Shown piece after piece: positions 53,193-55,785 of a DNA stretch of 55,785 nt. The position numbers were made by a program, and so were the translations under genes. Under the pieces are notes generated by a model. That model was not told where the DNA came from, made no database searches, and saw only the letters and a list, made by a program, of their open reading frames with translations. Source of the DNA: Gyrodactylus bullatarudis (taxonomy: Eukaryota; Platyhelminthes; Monogenea; Gyrodactylidea; Gyrodactylidae); contig SSNU01000206.1 of assembly GCA_012064415.1 (NCBI GenBank), forward strand, positions 1 through 55,785, written 5' to 3'. How positions within the stretch are numbered: the first letter of the stretch is position 1; each line of letters opens with the position of its first letter.

Positions 53193-53415
53193 AGATGATG
53201 CCAGTTAATTTACATACAAGGCCTTTATTTCGGGTATACGCATCAGTGTCATACATGACATATAAGTACAAATTTTGAAACATTAAATCAGATAATCATT
53301 GGCCAAACAAAATTAAAAGACCTATGAGCTAATTATATAATGTTGTATATGGCATGTATCACACTGATGAGTATACCCGAAGAAAAGGCCTTGTATGTAA
53401 AATAACTGGCATCTT
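53193..53415. repeat. Inverted pair of decayed HHR-A-type hammerheads
   Basis: 53193-53262 and 53345-53415 are inverted copies containing AAGGCCTTTATTTCGGGTAT and its near complement. The right copy (+) has TCACA CTGATGA GTATACCC, but GAAG replaces GAAA. The left copy (-) has CTGATGC. Each has therefore lost one core base. Spacer of about 80 bp. Confidence 0.6.
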
Positions 53416-53419
53416 CTCT

Positions 53420-55106
53420 TTTATTCAATATGACTTCGGTGACTCAGCTTAAAACCGATGTTCGTAGACATCTTATAGAACAAAAACTATTTTCATATTG
53501 TTTTGGTTTTTTTATCATTGATCAACTGAAGTTATTTTTGTCCAAGCTTAGATTATTAATGTGTATATCAATATGAAAATTGAAAATCTAATTAAATAAG
53601 GCGTGAAGCTGTTGATTTATTGTAAGTAAGCTGAGATTTAAATCTGTAGTGAATTATCATAGGATTACAATTATAAATTAATTATTTTTTGTTTGAAGTT
53701 TTGTGGGAATTTAATGATAATTCACTACAAAACTCTAAAGTTAAATTATTGATAAAATATATTTGTAGAATGATAAGAGAAATTTATATCTATCCTTTTT
53801 CCGTGTTGTTATTTAAATTGTACTCCCTCAAACTCTTTTTTTTCGATTAAGCCTCAAGTCCTCTAAACTAGTCCACAACATATTACCAATAACACGGCGC
53901 AACACTAAAAAATCAACCAAGCTGAAAATCACATATGTAGTGTAGTTTTATGAGCTGATTCTCATGATGTTATTCTTTTTTCTGACAAATTTTTTTTACG
54001 GCCACCAGCGGTCCTCAAAGTTTTTCTCGAGTTTTTTTCTTAGAAATGGCATAACATCTCTGAATTCTTATGTCGATAAACATAAATGGGCTTAAAAGAA
54101 AGATAAATCATCAATTTAGGCAATGGTAATTTTTAATAATACTTAAAATGTTACCATGTGTCTATTTAAGCCGACTAAGGGCTCAAAAGTTGGTTTTTAT
54201 CGATTAAAAGCTTGGTTGATGACCAAAAGTATTTTTTTGTTGCACAGTGTAATTTATAATTAATAACTAAATTACATGTGAAATCTGGCATCTTCTTATT
54301 TCGAATATTTATTATTTTTTTATAAAATAGCCAATCCTAACTATTTTTATAAAAATATTGAGGGCGCAAGTGTAAAAATAGGTAAGAATAGTCACCGTGA
54401 ACATGCTTACTGGGGATATGTATTAACGAAGAGCATTAAACTGCTTAACAAGTGAGGGCTTTTGCGTAAAAAAATTAAGTAAGCATACTTAAGGTTAGTA
54501 TGCTTATTTACGTTAGTGAGCATAATAACGGGGACATATGAGATTATTGGGAAGTTTGGTTTATTCAGATTTGATGAATTTCAATTTGTGCATTAAGGTT
54601 ATTTTTTCTTGTATATTAATTTTGTTTGAGTTAGATAATAAGAAAAAATCTATAGTACTGTCGAGAATCAAGCAATATAAATTATTATATAATGTTAGTT
54701 GTTAGTAATTTATTTTAAATAAATCTTTATCAAAGATATACTTTTCAATTTGTAGAAGTCTAGAAATCTTAATGTGAGTATAATATTTTCATGGATTAAT
54801 TGCAAAAATTCTAAGGATATAGGTTCTTCTAACAATTGGTCCAATACTAAATTCTAAGATCTATTCTGGCTAAAGTTAAAATCAGTTCCCCCCCCCCTCA
54901 TAAATTCTTTATTACTCAAAAGTTATCACAAAGACTTTAAAATATTAAATATATGCATAAATTATTATGATTGACCACTTCTTAACAATTTTGATCCATC
55001 TCTTCAATTCCAGGTCTCCACATGTGAAAAATGCTAAAAGTTTCGTATATCCATTTATATTCCCACAAAATTCAAAAATCCATCATTAAAAATAAAATCT
55101 GTCTTC
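53420..55106. other. No gene recognised
   Basis: AT-rich; includes a C-run near 54890. No repeat or coding similarity supported. Confidence 0.35.
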
Positions 55107-55468
55107 TACACAAGTATTTCACAAATATTCAACGTGACTCTAACTATTGATGACATAACTATCCTCAATTTGGAGAAACTCTCATGCAATTTAATTGCAT
55201 TAAACATGAATAATACCATTGGTTTTATTCGTCTATGCCAAAGAGTTGGTCTTATTGCCGAACAGATCCCTCACAAAATCCCTCAGTGGCAAGGGCCATC
55301 ATACCCAGCGTATCAAAGCAATATGGGGAGCAGCAAAAAGATCCTGCTGAAAAGTTAGAAGATAAAAGGAAAGGCTTGCTAGACTCATACCTTAACCAAT
55401 ATCTATTCGAAAGAAAGAATAGAGAATCCATGTTTAGTGCGAGTATAAAAACAATCGCAATAATATAA
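55107..55468 (+). pseudogene. Unknown protein fragment, similar to the upstream part of the Merlin relic at 25 kb
   Basis: The plus-strand frame from about 55134 reads NLEKLSCNLIALNMNN then IRLCQRVGLIAEQIPH, aligning with NVDKICFNAIALYMKD...VLLCQRLILIATSVPH at 25110-25200 (minus). A frameshift near 55320 leads to a charged segment (KLEDKRKGLLDSYLNQYLFE) to 55468. The shared LCQR..LIA...PH block suggests the same element type, probably a Merlin-family N-terminus, but no catalytic motif is present. Confidence 0.35.
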
Positions 55469-55692
55469 TATCCTTTGTAAATGTAGTGAATGATGACTCA
55501 CTCATAAAAATCCAAGTCAAGACAACAAGACAAAATAGACAATCATTAAGAAGATATAAAAAATTACAATTCATCCAAAGAGTTTGAAGAACGAAACAAA
55601 AAATTAAGATTGTAAAAATCAAACTATGTCTTAGAGATTGTTTATTTTAATTCAATAATTGTAGAGAGAAGAAGAAAGTGATGCCAAGATTT

Positions 55693-55734
55693 TCACAAAT
55701 AAGGCCTTTATTTCGGGCATACTCATCAGTGTGA
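55693..55734 (-). ncRNA. Hammerhead ribozyme candidate HHR-A3
   Basis: Minus strand: UCACA (55730-55734), CTGATGA (55723-55729), GUAUGCCC, GAAA (55711-55714), helix III AUAA/UUAU with loop AGGCC (55711-55699), cleavage base U55698, UGUGA (55697-55693). Helix I is a perfect 5-bp match, different in sequence from HHR-A1 and A2. No PLE coding sequence lies next to it in the window, so it is either a non-autonomous copy or the end of an element beyond the window. Confidence 0.7.
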
Positions 55735-55785
55735 TACATGCCATATATATAAGGTTTTTAGAAAGAAAATGAACATCGAAAGGTT

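Noticed and set aside
1..55785. CRISPR arrays, bacterial operons, rRNA genes
   Set aside because: No regularly spaced direct repeats, no bacterial gene organisation and no rRNA-like GC-rich conserved blocks; all recognisable proteins are eukaryotic mobile-element types.

Overview
This window is AT-rich animal nuclear DNA made almost entirely of transposable elements and their relics. I find no convincing host gene, rRNA gene, intact tRNA gene or CRISPR array. The mixture of Penelope-like elements, Tc1, pogo, piggyBac and Merlin relics, a Ty3/gypsy element and integrase-type DNA transposons with KRBA2/SCAND3-like proteins points to an arthropod. A copepod such as a sea louse is plausible, but that is inference from element types and base composition only.

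Layout. 1-407 is one end of a Ginger-like integrase transposon. 415-2700 (-) holds two head-to-tail Penelope-like (PLE-B) copies with a hammerhead ribozyme at their junction. 3689-6235 (-) is a PLE-A copy whose 3' region was split by a Tc1 element. 7298-10004 (-) is a very short Ty3/gypsy element with 155-bp LTRs and a 5-bp target duplication. 10955-14100 is a set of inverted repeats around a complete Tc1 element (12287-13815). 15.7-17.2 kb has a second decayed Tc1 and a piggyBac C-terminal remnant. 17.6-19.3 kb (-) is PLE-D. 20.0-22.65 kb (+) has a PLE tail and a second PLE-A, followed by hammerheads at 22609 and 22988. 24.3-25.4 kb is a Merlin-type relic. 27192-29705 is a nearly intact Ginger-like transposon. 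32616-35801 is a TTAA-flanked (piggyBac-type) MITE holding a second Ginger-like transposon (32678-35199). 38.4-39.2 kb is a large inverted-repeat element with TA duplication. 40.5-41.5 kb is a pogo/Tigger relic, and 42.1-43.6 kb a LINE relic. 44.24-46.6 kb is PLE-C flanked by direct repeats that each hold a hammerhead. 47371-51515 is a multi-level nest that includes a third Ginger-like element. The rest is mostly unrecognised AT-rich sequence, with an isolated hammerhead at the far end (55.7 kb).

How the parts fit together. In each of three PLE families a hammerhead-like motif (CTGANGA box, GAAA box, short helix III ending in UH) lies a fixed distance after the endonuclease stop or in the flanking direct repeat. 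The helix I pairs differ between copies but remain complementary. The Ginger-like elements share TGTTGTG-type ends, 4-bp target duplications, repeated subterminal boxes, an HHCC/DDE integrase, phase-1 introns and a cysteine-rich C-terminal tail. Paralogous empty sites inside this same window support several of the insertions. Most coding regions are broken by stops, indels or deletions and are called pseudogenes.
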